Below are positions 36,165-46,244 of a stretch of DNA of 64,000 bases, in pieces. Below the pieces are notes generated by a model. That model did not search any database, was not told the DNA's origin, and saw only the letters and a program-made list of their open reading frames with translations. A program made the position numbers and the translations under genes. Source of the stretch: Schistosoma haematobium (lineage: Eukaryota; Platyhelminthes; Trematoda; Strigeidida; Schistosomatidae); the NCBI RefSeq assembly GCF_000699445.3, contig NC_067195.1:89104493-89168492 (forward strand), written 5' to 3'. Numbering within the stretch: the stretch's first letter is position 1; every line of letters begins with the position of its first letter.

Positions 36165-36204
36165 TCAATATTTTATTTCGCCAGGTTCTCATCAGCTGCT
36201 TATT
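36165..36204 (-). mobile_element. Terminus of the second Penelope-like family
   Basis: The - strand GCAGCTGATGAGAACCTGGC followed by GAAATAAAA is a near-copy of the terminus at 33149-33180. It adjoins an RTE 3' fragment. Confidence 0.5.
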
Positions 36205-36362
36205 TTACTTACTTACGCCTGTAATTCTCAATGGAACATAGGCTGCCGACCAGCATTCTCCATCCCACTCTGTATTAGGCCTTCTTTTCTTGTTCTATCC
36301 AATTGTTGTTCATTCTTTTCATGTCTATCTTCATTTCTCAGCGTTATGTGTTCTTTGATCTG
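36205..36362 (-). mobile_element. RTE-like (SR2-type) 3' end fragment
   Basis: The + strand TTACTTACTTACGCCTGTAA, then CATAGGCTGCCGACCAGCAT and TTCATGTCTATCTTC, is the reverse of the RTE 3' end, with a (GTAA)n tail. The same region is seen at 36680, 39095 and 41210. About 150 bp remain. Confidence 0.7.
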
Positions 36363-36640
36363 CTGCTTACAAACTATAATATGCCTTTTATGTTACCACT
36401 AACTGTATGTAAAAATTCACATGTATCTGTCAAATCAGTTACAATGGTAGAATCAAAAGGAGAGCTTACGTCCAACTCCAAGAAGTCTTAGGTTAAAAAG
36501 ATTAAAAGCATTCACCAGTGTTAGTTCCTTAGCTGGAAACTGTGTATCTTTCTAATCAATGTGCCATAAACTGGTTTTCCATTGGATGTGAAAATTTGCA
36601 TTTTTACATTTGAATTGATGCACAATAATCTGAATTCATT

Positions 36641-37620
36641 TTATTTCGTTAGGTTCTCATATGCTACTTACTTAACTACAAAATTACTTACACCTGTCAC
36701 TCCTCGTCGAGGAGTATAGGCTGCTCATCAGCATTCGCTATCCAACCCTGTCCTGGGTAATCCTTTCCAGTTGTTATTCATCCTTTTCATATCTGCTTTT
36801 ATTTCCTGATGTAATATGTTCTTTGGTCTTCCACCTTTCCGCTTCCCTTCAGGATTCCAAGTTAGTGCTTGCCTCGTCATGCAGTTTGATGGTTGGCGTA
36901 ATGTTTTTCCTATCGATTTCCATCGTCTTTTCTCATTTTCCTCTTCATGTGCTACTTACAACCTACTTAATAGTTAAAATCAACGTTATTACATATATTG
37001 ACATATTTATAAATACAAACGTGATTCGAGATGAAGATATGTGTGCTATGATGTAGTGAAGATTCCGAATGAGTTCAATAAGATTAGAAAAATTGTTTGT
37101 TTCGGATAAATATGATAAGTGTTCTAAGTGAACGGCAGATTCGATTTACCTATGCTCTTCTATTAACCCCCTGGCTAAATCTACACAACAACTTGAATAC
37201 GAGAGAAAAGATGAGAAATATGGAAGAAATGCTTTACTCCAATGGTTCAATTATGTACAGAAAATCTAAGGTATTTATAGCATTTCAGATGGCATTGGAC
37301 TTACGGAATATTCTGGGATGCAACTAAACATAGTAGTAGTCTAGGTAATCATCTAATCAGAAAAGCAATATGTAACTTTTCACTTTCTAGATGTTTCTGG
37401 CTATGCTTTTATTGAATGTTGATTGGATAAGATGCTTCTCGACATTTTCAGAGCTTTCTTTTTTGGCTGTTTCAAGGACTTTTTGGATCTCCTCAACAAA
37501 ATAAATAAAATTTGAAAGGGAAAATTCCAGAACATCAGACGGTTGATTAGAAATTGTAGAGTTAAAAACATTCGATGATTATGCAATGAAGTAACTGAAC
37601 ACAGATCTATCTATCCACAC
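36641..37620 (-). mobile_element. Second-family Penelope-like 3' end, interrupted by an RTE fragment and by unknown sequence
   Basis: 36641-36670 and 36949-37125 match the 3' untranslated region of the copy at 33149-33390 (shared TTAAAATCAACGTTATTACA with few changes, and GACATATTTAT). 37490-37620 matches the continuation (AATTCCAGAACAT, GCAATGAAGTAACTGAA). An RTE fragment (36671-36948) splits it. A second, unidentified stretch (about 37130-37490) splits it again. Confidence 0.6.
36671..36948 (-). mobile_element. RTE-like (SR2-type) 3' end inserted in the Penelope-like 3' end
   Basis: It is RTE 3' coding and tail sequence on the - strand (+ strand CTCGTCGAGGAGTATAGG, then TTCAGGATTCCAAGTTAG). 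It is flanked by CATATGCTACTTAC (36657-36670) and CATGTGCTACTTAC (36949-36962), a 14-bp target duplication with one mismatch. Confidence 0.75.
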
Positions 37621-37645
37621 ATCTATCTATCTATCTATTCTTCAA
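37602..37645. repeat. (ATCT)n microsatellite
   Basis: A run of ATCTATCTATCTATCTATC, interrupted near its start. Confidence 0.8.
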
Positions 37646-37659
37646 TCAAAAGAAAAATC

Positions 37660-38119
37660 CATGCATTTTCCGAAGCTTCTTCTTAGTTCATCCTTTATAT
37701 TGTTTCCTTATGATTATTATTATTATGATATGCACAATTTAATGATGTTTTCTATGGTTTATAAAACAAGTATAAACAAATTATACTTAAACTTACTTAA
37801 AGCAAAACTAATGGTACACATTATGTGAATGTACTAAACAGTTGATTGAATTAATGAACAAAAATGAAATCAGTCTTGTTGTTAAGTGAGTAATTCATTA
37901 ATTGTTTACATTCATACATGTGATATTCAATTAATGTTTGTTTTATTTATTTAATCAACATGTAAACATATTAGTATACTTGGTTAAACAACTAATTAAG
38001 AAGTATCAATCTCATTGAAATCATCTATATATGTATCAGTTGAAATGGCACTTTTTAATCAATCGTACTAATAGTTAGTGTATAAATGGATATAACTGTA
38101 ATAATTTAATTGTGGAATT
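37660..38119. other. AT-rich spacer, no gene recognised
   Basis: Nothing is identifiable. Confidence 0.4.
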
Positions 38120-38450
38120 GATGAGCCGATTAAAGCTAGATCACCATGGTAAACCTGGAAATATTGGATGATCAAATCGTCTTATTGTGGAACTCCTCAG
38201 CAGTGCACATTCACGATCCCACCTCTCGAGATTCGAACACAGGATATATCGGTCTCGCACACGATCGCTTAACCTCGAGACCACTCATTCGGATGGCATC
38301 CAATGGTGTTAATGTTTAACTTCAAACTAATCCACGAAATTCAGTGGCACATTCATCATTGTCATCAGTAAATTACTATCTCACTGCTTCTCACTAGAAC
38401 TTCAGGAAATACCTCTCGGCGACCGTCAATAGTGAGCATATGATTATTAT
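38120..38450 (-). repeat. Diverged relative of the hammerhead inverted-repeat element
   Basis: It shares the order of the 23061-23498 element: GATCACCATGGTAAACCTGG, then on the - strand CTGAGGAG ... with GATT in place of GAAA. B-box-like and A-box-like sequences (38230-38290) follow, then TCCAATGGTGTTAATGTTTA and the spacer. The hammerhead core is broken. Confidence 0.6.
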
Positions 38451-38499
38451 ACTCAGAGAAGGGTTTTTGTGGATATTATGGTACTTTATATGTTAAATT

Positions 38500-38665
38500 C
38501 ATGAGTCAGTGCTCTAGTGATTAAGTGCTCGGGAGCGAGATTAATAGTTCCTGGGTTCGGATATCGCGAGGCCGGATTGTGGATGCTGAGTAGTCCCACA
38601 GTATTATGAAACGGCCTTTCAGTGCTTTCAGTTTATCCATGGTGGTCTAACTTCAGTTCACTCAT
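38500..38665 (+). repeat. Hammerhead-type tRNA-derived SINE, broken ribozyme
   Basis: A-box-like CTCTAGTGATTAAGTGC and B-box-like GGGTTCGGATATCG are followed by CTGAGTAGTCCC and GAAACGG. Core position G8 is T, and helix II is not complementary, so it should be inactive. Confidence 0.6.
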
Positions 38666-39094
38666 GATCTCAACTGTTGAAAATATCATTTCTTATAAAA
38701 TTTCTGATAAGAATGGAGATAAATAGAAAAGGTGATTCGATAGCTTATGCATTTCACATGTCAAACTTGAATTGGTACAATTCAATTGAAATAATAAGAT
38801 TGATACAAGTTACATAATCAAAACTAAACGTTTTTTTATTTATATGTGTAATTATAAAGACATTTGATAGATAGAGCGCAAGTCACAGCCTCTGAGGTAT
38901 GAATCCTTATATTTCAAATATACTCTGTTTATATACCAACCAAACAGACCACATCGTACCATAAAAATAGGAAACAACATATGTACAATATTTAACGAGT
39001 GAAATAAATAATGGCCAATAGGAAATGCCCATTTAGAGTCCAAGGACATCATTAGGCTTAACATGATAATGATTGGTATATTCCTCAGCATCCC
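38666..39094. other. AT-rich spacer, no gene recognised
   Basis: The open frame 38852-39100 on the - strand has no recognisable feature. Confidence 0.4.
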
Positions 39095-39165
39095 TAACAA
39101 TGAGGAATGCTGGTGAGCGGCCTATGCTCCTTCACGAGGAGTAACAGGCGTAAGTAAGTAAGTAT
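39095..39165 (+). mobile_element. RTE-like (SR2-type) 3' tip
   Basis: GAATGCTGGTGAGCGGCCTA, then CTTCACGAGGAGTAACAGGC and the tail GTAAGTAAGTAAGTA. It is a severely 5'-truncated insertion with the typical short-repeat RTE tail. Confidence 0.75.
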
Positions 39166-39539
39166 TTGATGTTTTTTGTGGGAGATAAAAGTTCTAATAA
39201 TCCAAAGGTCTATTATCGCTAATTAAGCGCATTAGTCCAGTTTTCCAAATGACTATTAACATATTTCTCCAATGTAATATTCTTTAAATCGAATTAATAA
39301 TCCTACATAATAATTTTATCGGTCTCTAGACCAACCTTAACACTATTAACATTTTATTTCTTTAACCAAATGAAGCAAGAACGAAGATAGAGCTTCAACG
39401 TACGCTTGTTATAAACAACATACGAATCAATTGCTATTCCATAGTGTCCTTAAATAAATAAAGATCCAATATTCATTTCATTCAATATTAAAATTATGAT
39501 CTATTTTTTCTATGAATTTCGTCTCTTCTTCATATACCA

Positions 39540-39665
39540 TAAATTTATATTTTGAGGAACAACTAGCTCGATGTCATTTCTGAAGAGTCTCATACTAAGA
39601 CGAAACGGTTGTCCAGTACTTCTAGGTTTTCTAGGGTAATCTAACTTAAATCAACTACTAAATCA
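39540..39665 (+). repeat. Hammerhead-type SINE 3' fragment with intact-looking core
   Basis: CTGAAGAGTCTC ... TAAGACGAAAC has the CUGA-N-GA and GAA core, a GTCT/AGAC helix II, and ACGG...TTGTC for helix III and a cleavage site (39569-39611). The tRNA-like head is missing. Helix I pairing is poor. Confidence 0.5.
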
Positions 39666-39691
39666 GTACAATTTCCACAAACCTTCATTCT

Positions 39692-39692
39692 G

Positions 39693-39731
<39 letters not shown>

Positions 39732-39732
39732 T
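39692..39732. repeat. (ATA)n microsatellite
   Basis: An uninterrupted AATAATAATAAT run of about 40 bp. Confidence 0.9.
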
Positions 39733-39897
39733 GCTCACTAGTGACTGGCTTTAATGTGTTTAATGGAATTCTAGTAAGTAGATGCCACCGTTCGAGTCAA
39801 AACGTGTCTGCTATGAGGTAGTTACTCACTGAAGACAATAGTGGTCGATCGCGCGATATCATGGATTCGTTCAAGTCAGACATTAATATCGTTGAAT

Positions 39898-40085
39898 ACC
39901 GGCTCGGTGATCTAGATGTTAAGCATTCGGATGTGAGACCGAAGGTCCTAGATTTTTGTCTCGCGTGTGCGATCGTGAATATGAATTGCTGAGAAGTTTC
40001 ATGCTGAGACGAAACCATTGTCCAGCGCTTTCAAATTTTCAATGGTGATCTGGCTTAAATCCACTCATGAATTTAATCAATAAAT
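39898..40085 (+). repeat. Hammerhead-type tRNA-derived SINE, broken core
   Basis: A-box-like CGGTGATCTAGATGTTAAGC and a degenerate B box are followed by CTGAGAAGTTTC and GAGACGAAACC. Core G8 is A, so the ribozyme should be dead. Confidence 0.55.
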
Positions 40086-40137
40086 TTACTACAACTTCTA
40101 CAAACTCTCATACTGAGAAAAAATATTTCACTAGTTG

Positions 40138-40245
40138 AAATCATGAATCAATTGAAGTTAGACTACTATGGAAAAACTGGAAGCACTGGATGGCCATTTC
40201 GTTCTATTGTGAGACTTTTCAGCTTCAATTGACTCATAATTTCAA
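40138..40245 (-). repeat. Hammerhead-type SINE 3' fragment, broken core
   Basis: The - strand reads CTGAAAAGTCTC ... GAACGAAATGG (40195-40230). Core G8 is A. It is inverted relative to the neighbouring copy at 39898-40085. Confidence 0.5.
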
Positions 40246-40429
40246 CTATTGAAATTATTAAAATCTCCATAAAACCCCTTCTGATATGAAAAGAAATGTT
40301 GATTTAGAAAAAGATACTACCAAAATAGATACATAAGTGAAAATTTATTTATAATTGTACTTTTATAAAGGTCATTTGAAAATTTTTATCTTTAAAACAA
40401 AGAGAACATGTTGGTAACAAATAATAAAT

Positions 40430-40620
40430 GATGGATAGTGGCTAGCAGTGGAATCCATGACGCGCGTTTCGTCCTATTTGGGACTGGTCAGCTAGATGTA
40501 CCTGCATCTGAGAGAATTGATGTTCACTCTGGGACTCGAACCCACTACCATTCGCTTCAAACACCATCGCATTCTCCACTTAGCTAATGAGTCCCGATAG
40601 CCACTTGCTTGTGCAATGGG
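40430..40620 (-). repeat. Sm-alpha-type SINE with hammerhead ribozyme domain (G8 mutated)
   Basis: On the - strand a tRNA-derived head has an A box (TTAGCTAAGTGGAGAATGC) and a perfect B box (GGTTCGAGTCC, about 40533-40543). The hammerhead domain follows: CTGACCAGTCCCAAATAGGA then CGAAACGCGCGTC (40458-40492). It matches the classic schistosome hammerhead almost throughout, including the AAAT loop and the self-complementary ACGCGCGT. The exception is core G8, which is C, plus weakened helix I. Pol III promoters in these SINEs are established. Loss of cleavage here is inferred. Confidence 0.85.
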
Positions 40621-40633
40621 GTGAATTTAAATT

Positions 40634-40791
40634 CACTTGGTATGGTTTGGTTTGTATCTTCTCATTGAGGTTTAAGACTGCAATTGATCAGTCTGTTATA
40701 CCAATAACAGTATGCATATATGCTAATAAAAGACTGATCAATTAAAGTCTTAAACCTCAATGGGAAGATACAAGCTAAACAATACCAAGTG
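40634..40791. repeat. Palindromic element, 61-bp arms with 36-bp loop
   Basis: The left arm 40634-40694 and right arm 40731-40791 are inverted copies with about six mismatches (arm termini CACTTGGTAT / ATACCAAGTG). Loop 40695-40730 contains GTATGCATATATGC. Partial relatives are at 34360-34450 and 43905-43985. It looks like a foldback or MITE; the family is unknown to me. Confidence 0.8.
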
Positions 40792-40954
40792 AAATAATAA
40801 ATGATTTAAAGCCGATATTATTTTAGCAATTTTTGTTATTATATCATATGATAGATGATAACTACATTCCATTATTTCAAGGAAAATGTGAATAGGGTAC
40901 AGTGTTTAGTATCATTGTAGTATGAAAAACTGATTTATTTTCTTATTATGTACA

Positions 40955-41040
40955 TATATATATATATAGATGAAGGGAGGGGTGGGGGAGAGATAGAGAG
41001 AGAGAGAGGGAGAAAGGGAGAGGGAGAGAGGAAGAGGAAC
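40955..41040. repeat. (AT)n / (GA)n-rich low-complexity tract
   Basis: TATATATATATATAGATG is followed by a purine-only GA-rich strand (for example GAGAGAGAGAGGGAGAAAGG) of about 70 bp. Confidence 0.85.
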
Positions 41041-41209
41041 AGGATATTTATCATTCATATATTTCCAACATTTTTCATCTGGGAAATTCCACAGTTTTCA
41101 AAAATATTTAGCTATTAAATGCAGATGTCCTAGGAAATTCATTTTTAATTGATTTATGAAATAGTTGCTATAGATAATACCTAACCTGAAGATTTGGTTC
41201 ATAATTATT

Positions 41210-41938
41210 TAATTATTTACGCGTGTTACTCCTCGTGAAGGAGTATAGGCCGCTCACCAGCATACTCTATCCAACCCTGTCCTGGGCAATCCTTTCCAAC
41301 TCCTTCCAGTTCCTATTCATCCTTTTCATATCTGCTTCTATTTCCTGATGTAATATGTTCTTTGGTCTTTCACCTTTCCGCTTCCATTCAGGATTCCAAG
41401 TTAGTGCTTGCCTCGTGATGCAGTTTGATGATTCGCGTAATGTATGTCCTATCTATTTCCATTGTCTTTTCCTAATTTCCTCTTCAGTTGGAAGCTGGTT
41501 TGTTCTCTCCCGCAGAAGGCTGTTGTTGATGGTATCCGGTCAATGGATGTTTAGTATATTGCGTAGACAGCTATTTATAAATACTTGTACTTTCTTGATG
41601 ATGGTTGTAGTAGTTCTCCAAGTTTCAGCTCCATACAGTATAAATAACTATCTTGACGTTCGTATTGAAGATTGCGACTTTGATATTAGTTGACAGACAG
41701 TTGTTTTGAGTTTAATATGTTGTTCAATTATATGAATGCTATTCTTGCTTCGCCAACCCTCTCCTTTACGTCTGCATCTGAACCTCCTTGTTCATCGATG
41801 ATGATGCCTCCCAGGTATGTGAAGGATTCTACATCTTCCGGAGTTTCGCCATCGAGTGTGATTGGATTGCTGTTTTCCGTGTTGTATTTGAGGACCTTGC
41901 TATTTCCCTTGTGTATGTTGAGGCCAACTGATGCAGAG
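41210..41938 (-). mobile_element. RTE-like (SR2-type) element, post-RT 3' region
   Basis: On the - strand it reads VGLNIHKGNSKVLKYNTE, SFTYLGGIIIDEQGG, ARIAFIQLNNILNSKQLS, ETWRTTTTIIKKVQVFI and [19 protein letters not shown]. It ends in the 3' tail at 41210. It is relatively well preserved with few stops. The RT palm is missing at its upstream side, where a piece of LTR-like sequence is joined. Confidence 0.85.
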
Positions 41939-42075
41939 ACTCATATGAAAACAGTCAAGGCTAATAAGCAAATAATTAACAAGGTCAAAACATGACTCAT
42001 GTAGAATGAATAGAATGGAATGTCCGGAAACTAGAATAAGATATATTATGGGCTAAAACTAATGACTAACACTAC
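41939..42075 (-). mobile_element. LTR-like fragment between the two parts of an RTE element
   Basis: It corresponds to the first 137 bp (- strand) of the LTR-like sequence at 33885-34290: CTGTAGTGTTAGTCATTAG, then GCCTTGACTGTTTTCATATG. It joins the RTE endonuclease at 42076 to the post-RT region at 41938. The whole RT palm is absent. Confidence 0.65.
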
Positions 42076-42765
42076 AGTCCTTTCTTGGGCATTTCTCTAT
42101 GATTGACTGCAGCCGCTCGTAGAATTGATCTTCAATGTCGTCGTTGCTAACATTGGTGGGTGCATAACATTGGATAATATTCATTAAGATCCCCTCCTTC
42201 TTTGTTTTGAATGATGCTTTGATGATTCTGGATCCGTGAGATTCCCATCGTACAAGTGCATTTCGTGCTACTTTGGACAGCATAAGAGCGACTCCCTGAG
42301 TGTGTGGAGCATTGTCCTCTTCGTGACCGGAGTATATCAGCATCTCTCAGGTAGCTAGCCTTTTCTGTCCAGCTTGGGTCCAGTGGGTTTCGCTGATTCC
42401 CAGTACTGCTAAGTTGTATCTCCTCATTTCCGTTGTTGTTTGACTGGTCTTCCCGGTTTCCCACATTGTTCGAACGTTCCATGTACCTATAAAAATTTTT
42501 GCTCTGGTTGTTAGAAGGGGCATCGGCCTCGTGGCTTCCGAAGGAACTCGGCTTTCACCATGAAGCGTCATAATTCTTCTAAATGAAGACCTTCTAACTC
42601 CCAGGGCAGAGTTAAAATGGTTTGAATTATATTTTCTGGTTAGCGTTTTTTTAGCGAGTTAGTTTTCTACGGGATGGGGAAGCTAAGCCCATGCCAAACC
42701 CTCCTTCTTTTACCCGGGCTTGGGACCGGCAGTAACTCTAGAAGAGCTAAAAGCGGAGTTACTTT
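42076..42765 (-). mobile_element. RTE-like (SR2-type) 5' UTR and endonuclease N-terminus
   Basis: On the - strand a 5' untranslated segment (42765-42580) is followed by FIGTWNVRTMWETGK, LAVLGISETHWTQ, GVALMLSKVARNALVRWE, IIQCYAPTN and RLQSIIEKC. These are endonuclease blocks with the catalytic Asn and Glu kept. The frame is broken at about 42350 and ends at the junction at 42076, before GDFN and SDH. Confidence 0.85.
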
Positions 42766-42939
42766 TAATATATAGCAGCATATTATTCATTTTATTTATC
42801 ATTACAAATTTATGTATCAATTTTACTACTTTTAATAAAGGTAATAAACACAGTTTAAAAACAAAAAGTGACGTCAACAACAAATGAATCCATTATCAAA
42901 TGATGATCATAATAATTATACTAATCAAGGAAATAAATG

Positions 42940-43480
42940 ACAAAAACTATCAACCATATATATAGCGACTCACGTGCAAATGGGTTTATTCTCATTTAAC
43001 TCAGTTAAGCCCTTTTGCTAACTTATTTAGCGGACAAAGCCATCCGCACTATAACAATTTATTGTACCCTTATTATTATTTTGTGCTTGTATGAAATACG
43101 CATGCTTGAATATTGCTTACGGCCTACGCATTTATTCATTCTGCTAGTCTCACTAATAACCGCTTATTTGATTCGATTACTCATTAATTTCACATGGTAT
43201 ATATATGTCCATGTTATTCATATGGCTGACTCGGCTTTCTCGCTCGCTTGATTGTACTCAATTACTTATATTCACTCAGTCGCACGCTTGCCTGTTTGCC
43301 GTTCGGCACAACTCTTAATGCTCGTTTAATGCATCTGTAATTTTGGACATCTGTGTGCGTGGTCTCGAAATAAACGTAATCAACGCTTCGTATTCGCCTT
43401 CTGAATAATATACCGTTGGGGTTAAATAGGACGGTTATCAAGACGAATTGTATACGAAGTTTAAGGAATACATAGAATAC
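42940..43480 (+). mobile_element. Possible solo LTR (weak)
   Basis: This is a 540-bp non-coding block with base composition unlike its surroundings, including GCTCGCTTGATTG, CCTGTTTGCCGTTCGGC and a polyadenylation-like AAATAAACG near 43370. The layout suggests an LTR, but I found no terminal pair or second copy. Confidence 0.25.
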
Positions 43481-43489
43481 CGACCACCA

Positions 43490-45625
43490 CATATATATAG
43501 ATTAAAAATTGACAATCACGTTTTACCATTTTGTGAAAAGTATACCATCTATCAAAATCATAAATATCAAAGAATACACGAAGAAGCATCATAGCTGTTG
43601 TCATGTTTTTCATTTCGTCTATTCACTCGATAAACTAGGGTTAAGAAATGTTAAAAATCATATAGAAAATATATTGTTCAATGTAGAAATGATCCACCGT
43701 TTACACTACCGAAGATGAATGATTAATAAATAATATTGGAATATATTTTAATGCATGTTTTTATAGCTACAGATGACATGTATATTAATATGAAATTTAC
43801 ACTAATACTGAATATTTTTTATGCTAAGAAACTACTTACTGTAATCATACATATATTTCATTTTGTATTGTTTCATTGGATGGTTCCACTGAATTAAGCC
43901 AATATCGGGGCAATCCACCCAGGATGCACATATGCCAATAAAACACTGATCAATTACAGTCATAAACATCAATGGTGATTGTGTTCACGGTGACTTTTAC
44001 TAGTTATGTTTCCGTTATTCATTATGAGTGGTGCACGGGTAAAATCCTGAATAGTAAATGAAATGTACCCAAGTGATAGATACTCCTGTGACCGAAATAT
44101 TGATGTAGCTCTTCAATAAGCTGATATCAAAAACCAAGACAACTGCCCACTAGAAGAGATATTTTTAAAAAAATAAAATAACACGTTGATGTACAAAGTA
44201 TTGCCAGAAAAATAAGTATAATTCAATACTATAGGCGAGTAGAGTAAATCCATTTTGAAGGTGTTTAACTCTACAACGTATATAAGACCTTCCCTATCAT
44301 ATCAATACTCTTCAGAAATACACCTTACTCTTACATCTTTTCAACTTCTCTGCAAATCAAGTTTTCATCATGATTGATGTAGTGTTATCTGGTTTACTAA
44401 ATATTATATTATGATTAGAAACAATCTGTAATCTTCACCAATCTTCTTCTATTAAACAACATAAATTCTTTCAGTATTTCCCCTAATTTTTAAACAGAAT
44501 GATTCATCAAAACTATAACCACAACTATCGTAATACTTTTTCATTAATAATTAAATATTCATTTTATATTAAAAATGTACTGTATTCAGATTCAACGGAA
44601 ATGTTTATTTACCACATTCATAGCCTTTTTAATGACACAATAGTATAGTCCATATTATTATTTTGACAACTGTTTCACAATGTTTTAGAAATTCTGTAGC
44701 GTTGCCAACTTCATTGACGTTTGTTGTGGGTACACTACTCGAAAACCGATACCATGCAGATAATATAATATAGTCATGTTGAACACAAACTTAATTCTTC
44801 CGTACGATCTACATGGTAATCCGAAAATATCTGGTGAATATCTTATACATATAAACTCAGAATACTCCCTGGTAACTTGTTTATCTCAATGGTTAGGTCG
44901 ACAGTTGCCAGTAAAGTTGAGTGTGTGTAGTTGTCGTCACTTGTGTTAGAGGTCTGTGCAACCTTGGTTATTTCATAGTTGGTGAAATCTTGTTATCGAT
45001 TTCATTTTCATCAAGTTGATTCATCTTTCCCACAAGTGCTTGTTAAAAACAAAAAACAGGTGTGCTATTCACTGTTTCGATCTGTACTGCATTACTAGTG
45101 TAGGGTGTTTTCTTGGAAAGTAAACTATGTTTGCATTACAAAAATCCGGTCAAAATGATCGTGAAATCACTACCCGCGCATGTTGGAACCAGTGAAGTAG
45201 TTTCAAAGTTAAGCATACAATTGTAATAGGGTTTCCGAACTTGATCTACTGGGTTGGTTGAACTTTATGTTACGTATATCCTTATAATGGTGCACGAAAT
45301 CCCTGCTATACCAGAATTTAAGGTATAAAAAGGTGAGACAGCGACTTAGCTTACTGAGTAGTTATTTTCACGTTATTAGCGTGGATGATGTTCAAACACT
45401 ATAGGTATTGAACCTGACACAACTTTTACAATGGAAGTTGTACTATTATCTCAGTTTGGTAGAAAAGTTACTTGTTACGTATGGAGTGTCATTATAAATT
45501 GGAAATCGCTTCCTATTTTGCTTTTTTGTTTTTTCAGTTTATTATATTTTCCGGCTCATCAAATGTCACATATGATTATTGTAATGAGATGAAAGATTTG
45601 ATTATAGAAAAAGATTTAAATAATT
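43490..45625. other. AT-rich spacer with a fragment of the palindromic element
   Basis: 43905-43985 contains CACATATGCCAATAAAACAC and TGATCAATTACAGTCATAAA, related to the element at 40634-40791. Otherwise no gene or named repeat is visible. Confidence 0.4.
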
Positions 45626-45751
45626 TTATTTAATGTTTTTATAGTCTTCAACAAATTCTGGTCGTTTATCATGTTCAAGTTGAGCTGGTTCTATAGGACC
45701 AGAATCTGGATCACCAATACTATCGCAAATTGATTCATGTTGTATTAGATG
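45626..45751 (-). CDS. Candidate 3'-terminal exon, unidentified
   Basis: On the - strand a pyrimidine-rich acceptor (CTGATTTTTTAG) precedes 41 open codons (HLIQHESICDSIGDPDSGP, ending PEFVEDYKNIK). A TAA overlaps an AATAAA polyadenylation signal. Composition looks coding. It lies 500 bp downstream of the parvin exon, but the phases of the obvious donors there do not join to it. It may need an unseen middle exon, or it may be fortuitous. Confidence 0.3.
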   Translation of the reverse strand, partial: HLIQHESICDSIGDPDSGPIEPAQLEHDKRPEFVEDYKNIK

Positions 45752-45947
45752 CTAAAAAATCAGTTCTTCTTAGATCTCCATCTGTTGTTATCCAATTCTT
45801 AGTCAACAGCGTTCATTAACTGAATACAAAAACGTCAAACAGAATTATTTTGTGTTACGATGAACAGATGAAAATAAAATAAACTAGTCTTATTTTTCTA
45901 CTTGTGAATGTTTTTTTACTATTCGATTATATATATATTTGTATTAC

Positions 45948-45990
45948 AAGTTGTAAGTAGTTGATGAGAATCAAATGAAATAAAATGAGT
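45948..45990 (+). repeat. Diverged terminus of the second Penelope-like family
   Basis: TTGTAAGTAGTTGATGAGAA ... GAAATAAAATGAG resembles the terminus at 33149-33183 in the opposite orientation. Confidence 0.4.
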
Positions 45991-46244
45991 TCATGTATAT
46001 CCTGTTCAATTGTTTATTCTTGCTTTACATATATATACATAATCCTCTTAAAAAGAAATTAGATCTCTCTTTATTAACTATTCTAAGCTAAGTCGATATA
46101 TGTACTCATACAGTAGTATGATACTTGAGGGATAAATGATTTTTAAGTGATATGACTCAGAATCAATCAGTGAGTTACTTTCTCTAAATCTCAAATACAT
46201 TATTTGTTTCATCTTCTTGACCTATTATCACAGTTACATATACT

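Noticed and set aside
39692..39732. A CRISPR-like or regulatory direct repeat.
   Set aside because: It is a plain ATA microsatellite. No spaced repeats of CRISPR type exist in this eukaryotic window.
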